A stretch of 8,003 nt of DNA from Desulfobacteraceae bacterium (GTDB lineage Bacteria; Desulfobacterota; Desulfobacteria; Desulfobacterales; Desulfobacteraceae). The stretch covers positions 1-8,003 of the forward strand of contig WFQS01000035.1 of NCBI GenBank assembly GCA_015486915.1. Direction: 5' to 3'. A program made the translations under genes and the position numbers. The notes under the pieces are model-generated. The model was not told where the DNA came from, ran no database searches, and saw nothing but the letters and a program-made list of their open reading frames with translations. Positions 7,558-8,003 of this stretch are shown here, one piece after another; position 1 is the first letter of the stretch; every line of letters begins with the position of its first letter.

Positions 7558-7796
7558 TATTCCCTCCTCCTAATAGTGTTTATTGTAAAATAATTTAACA
7601 TCATATAATATAAACTGAGGAATGAAAAACCGTATTTTTTTCTCAAATGTTCAAGATCTGTAAAAGAAGTCGGTCTGCGTTTCTTTAAGTACCTACCATC
7701 CATCGAACCACCATTTTTATCACGGCTACGGTAAAAATTAGAGCAAATGAGTCTTCCGAATATACACTTCACAGAATAAACAATAAAACTTTTCAT
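7557..7796 (-). pseudogene. Decayed ferredoxin start / 79-codon leader frame ahead of nuoE
   Basis: The frame begins MKSFIVYSVKCI and matches the intact ferredoxin start MKSVIVNPEKCI at 8 of 12 residues and 31 of 36 bases. Similarity ends at the first Fe-S motif: C-x2-C-x2-C has become KCIFGRLIC, so no cluster could form as in the parent family. The remaining residues, including KKRRPTSFTDLEHLRKKYG, resemble nothing I recognise. Compared with the intact gene, the Shine-Dalgarno is lost through an 11-bp difference; only GGTGAAAAG remains near the start. Yet the frame is open for 79 codons and its stop overlaps the nuoE ATG (TAATG), with its last codons AGG AGG AGG GAA supplying the nuoE ribosome-binding site. 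It is most likely a remnant of a duplicated ferredoxin gene. A rebuilt small protein or a coupling leader peptide is possible. Confidence 0.55.
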
Positions 7797-7921
7797 ATCT
7801 TTTCACCCTAATTATAATTTATGCGAACTGCATTTTAAATCAATAAGATAATACTCAATTCCCAAATTGTATTAATAGGGCTAAAAATAGTATAAACGGC
7901 TATTAATTTCTAACGAACGGA
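7761..7921 (-). repeat. Dispersed repeat copy B (promoter, leader and first 12 codons of the decayed ferredoxin)
   Basis: Partner of the copy at 153-324. The 27-bp identical stretch lies at 7873-7899. This copy has one CTTTTCACC word (7799-7807, plus strand) where copy A has two. Deletion between short direct repeats, or duplication in copy A, would explain the 11-bp difference. Confidence 0.8.
7797..7921 (-). promoter_or_regulatory. Leader/promoter B of the formate dehydrogenase operon, with paired LytTR-like half-sites
   Basis: Two direct repeats on the minus strand, TCCGTTCGT (7921-7913) and GCCGTTTAT (7900-7892), are 12 bp apart. The first fits the LytTR half-site consensus fully; the second differs only at its first base. 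Candidate -10 elements are TATACT (7894-7889) and TATTAA (7877-7872); the latter would place the second half-site over the -35 position. The region aligns to leader A without gaps apart from one 11-bp indel beside the start codon: 46 of 49 bases match over the half-site/-10 part and 44 of 65 in the following leader, by hand count. The first half-site overlaps the final three codons of the upstream gene. This is the likely promoter for the whole nuoE-fusion-fdhA operon. Confidence 0.6.
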
Positions 7922-8003
7922 CATAATATCTTTGAGTTTGGCTTTGTTTCTTCTGCTCAGAGGAACATAAAAAGTTTCTTTACCTTCTAAAAGAATTTTA
8001 TAC
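7910..8003 (-). CDS. C-terminal end of a probable LytTR-domain transcriptional regulator (partial)
   Basis: Thirty complete codons read in from the window edge and end at TAG (7912-7910). The peptide includes YKILLEGKETFYVPLSRR followed by NKAKLKDIMSVR. The pattern of a beta-strand pair, then a V-P-x-SRR turn and a short Lys/Leu-rich helix, is the usual end of LytTR (AlgR/AgrA/LytR-family) DNA-binding domains. Only about a quarter of that domain is visible, so neither its receiver or membrane module nor its length can be judged. The call is supported by context: the region it runs into, and a second leader about 7.6 kb away, both hold paired sequences that fit the LytTR binding consensus. It may be an autoregulated response regulator for this locus; that is inference. 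Confidence 0.55.
   Translation of the reverse strand, partial: YKILLEGKETFYVPLSRRNKAKLKDIMSVR

Overview
The window is a compact, AT-rich stretch from an anaerobic bacterium. Every supported gene lies on the minus strand, so transcription runs from high to low coordinates. I cannot name the taxon. A cytoplasmic, NuoG-like formate dehydrogenase with NuoE/NuoF-type partners, a HycB/HydN-type ferredoxin and a LytTR regulator would fit a fermenter, acetogen or syntroph.

In transcription order the layout is: (1) the C-terminal end of a probable LytTR-type DNA-binding regulator (8003-7910, cut by the window edge). (2) A leader/promoter region (7797-7921) and a 79-codon reading frame (7796-7557) whose first 12 codons match a ferredoxin gene but whose Fe-S cysteine motif is lost. 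(3) A translationally coupled redox operon: a NuoE-like [2Fe-2S] subunit (7557-7066), a 1055-residue NuoF-GltD/NfnB fusion flavoprotein (7069-3902) and a 902-residue molybdopterin (Mo/W) formate dehydrogenase with a NuoG-like N-terminus (3902-1194). (4) A ModE-like regulator (1120-371). (5) A second copy of the leader/promoter (189-324). (6) The start of an intact HycB/HydN-type ferredoxin gene (188-1, running off the window).

The three operon subunits look like a soluble complex joining formate/CO2 to NAD(H), and probably to ferredoxin. This resembles the electron-bifurcating HylABC-FdhF2 type of formate dehydrogenase. The fused GltD/NfnB module adds a second flavin and nucleotide site that could bring NADP(H) into the same complex, as in Nfn/Stn-type transhydrogenases. 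That four-way link is inference.

The most interesting signal is non-coding. The two leaders (about 7.6 kb apart) are homologous copies. Each carries two 9-bp direct repeats with a 12-bp spacer that fit the published LytTR half-site consensus. The gene just upstream of the first leader appears to end in a LytTR domain, and the first half-site overlaps that gene's last three codons. One copy drives an intact ferredoxin; the other precedes a decayed ferredoxin start and differs by exactly 11 bp, which removes the Shine-Dalgarno sequence.
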